Assembly: GCA_934045905.1 (NCBI GenBank)
Contig: OW203765.1
Location: 18,167,409-18,231,408 of the forward strand
Reading direction: 5' to 3'
Source of the DNA: Leuctra nigra
Lineage: Eukaryota > Arthropoda > Insecta > Plecoptera > Leuctridae
DNA: 64,000 nucleotides
Shown: piece by piece, positions 63,430 through 64,000 of the stretch
Numbering within the stretch: position 1 is the stretch's first letter
Layout of the letters: every line of letters begins with the position of its first letter
The notes under the pieces: generated by a model
Database searches by the model: none
What the model was told of the DNA's origin: nothing
The model's input: the letters and a program-made list of their open reading frames with translations, nothing else
Position numbers and translations under genes: made by a program

Positions 63430-64000
63430 ACTAGGTACTGCTACTCAGAAGTTTGTGACTTTCAGAAAGCAGTTAGTACTATTATTTTTAATGTGGGATA
63501 AATAGTTTTCAAGGAATCTATGTACAATATATTTTATAACAATTTTAAACGCTACAAGTAACATGACCTTATCTTTTGCAATATTGTCTGGGCAACAAAG
63601 TCTTCACCCTCGGTTTTTTCTCGACAAAATATTCCATGACGTTTCATTTTGATTACAATTAATGAAAATTATATTTTTTTTGGACGATAGTAACTGTGTG
63701 TGATCTTTACAAATTTACTTGAATAAAATATCGTGAAACATCTCTACCCAATATGAGCATCGTCAATTTCATTTGCAAGCATTAACATAATGCAGCATTA
63801 TGTTATTGTAATACTATTGATTACATTCAGTGACGTTGATCAAGTATGTCACAACAATTTCTTATGACTGTTTTGAGAAAACTCTCTCCATCATACACAA
63901 TGATTGTATAACAATGACTATAATCTTGACTTTTAATTCTTTGACCCACCCGACCCATGATAATATATTTGGTACACATACGTATTAAGTGCTCTGCCAG
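63430..64000. other. gene-free stretch to window end
   Basis: AT-rich, nothing recognised. Confidence 0.4.

Noticed and set aside
57965..64000. Further AGPS exons
   Set aside because: I looked for the FAD-binding blocks (GGGTSVS-like) and saw none, so the next exon probably lies beyond the window.

Overview
The window is eukaryotic nuclear DNA: AT-rich, with short exons bounded by canonical splice sites, long introns, and dense LTR, LINE, SINE and MITE insertions. The recognisable proteins (CHIP/STUB1, AGPS, an F-box protein) and the repeat types fit an arthropod, most likely an insect; I cannot fix the order.

Layout. (1) 1-10.7 kb: no convincing gene, only small MITEs and simple repeats. 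(2) 10.7-23.4 kb, + strand: three phase-0 exons that read as one unidentified two-pass membrane protein (about 10733-10903, 16381-16683, 21645-22556). The second exon ends at a GC-type splice donor that opens a 0.95-kb minisatellite. A second minisatellite starts just after the stop codon. (3) 29128-37120, - strand: the complete five-exon STUB1/CHIP gene (TPR, coiled coil, U-box). Two separate 7-bp tandem duplications break its frame, and intron 2 holds a Ty3/gypsy element (31686-36556, TSD ACAAT) whose 5' end is a full inverted LTR joined to a 73-bp direct LTR tail. (4) 37645-44526, + strand: a seven-exon gene, head-to-head with STUB1, encoding a 499-residue F-box protein resembling the N-terminal part of FBXW10 but with no WD repeats. 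Its introns hold a tRNA-derived SINE, another SINE split by an 818-bp hAT-like element, and palindromic MITEs. (5) 47496-57964 and beyond, + strand: the first four exons of AGPS, with a PTS2 signal like that of human AGPS. Intron 3 carries a CR1/L2-like LINE on the - strand (about 51.77-57.53 kb), whose ORF1 joins an SGNH-hydrolase domain to about 20 copies of a 16-residue repeat. (6) 58-64 kb: AGPS intron 4 or flank, with TTAA-flanked MITEs including a nested left-left-right-right structure.

How the genes relate. STUB1 is a chaperone-linked ubiquitin ligase, the F-box protein is a probable SCF adaptor, and AGPS makes peroxisomal ether lipids. They share no pathway; the only structural link is the roughly 0.5-kb divergent promoter between STUB1 and the F-box gene. 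I found no new multi-gene system. The most unusual items are the composite inverted LTR, the minisatellite built on a GC splice donor, the paired 7-bp duplications in STUB1, and the nested LLRR MITE.
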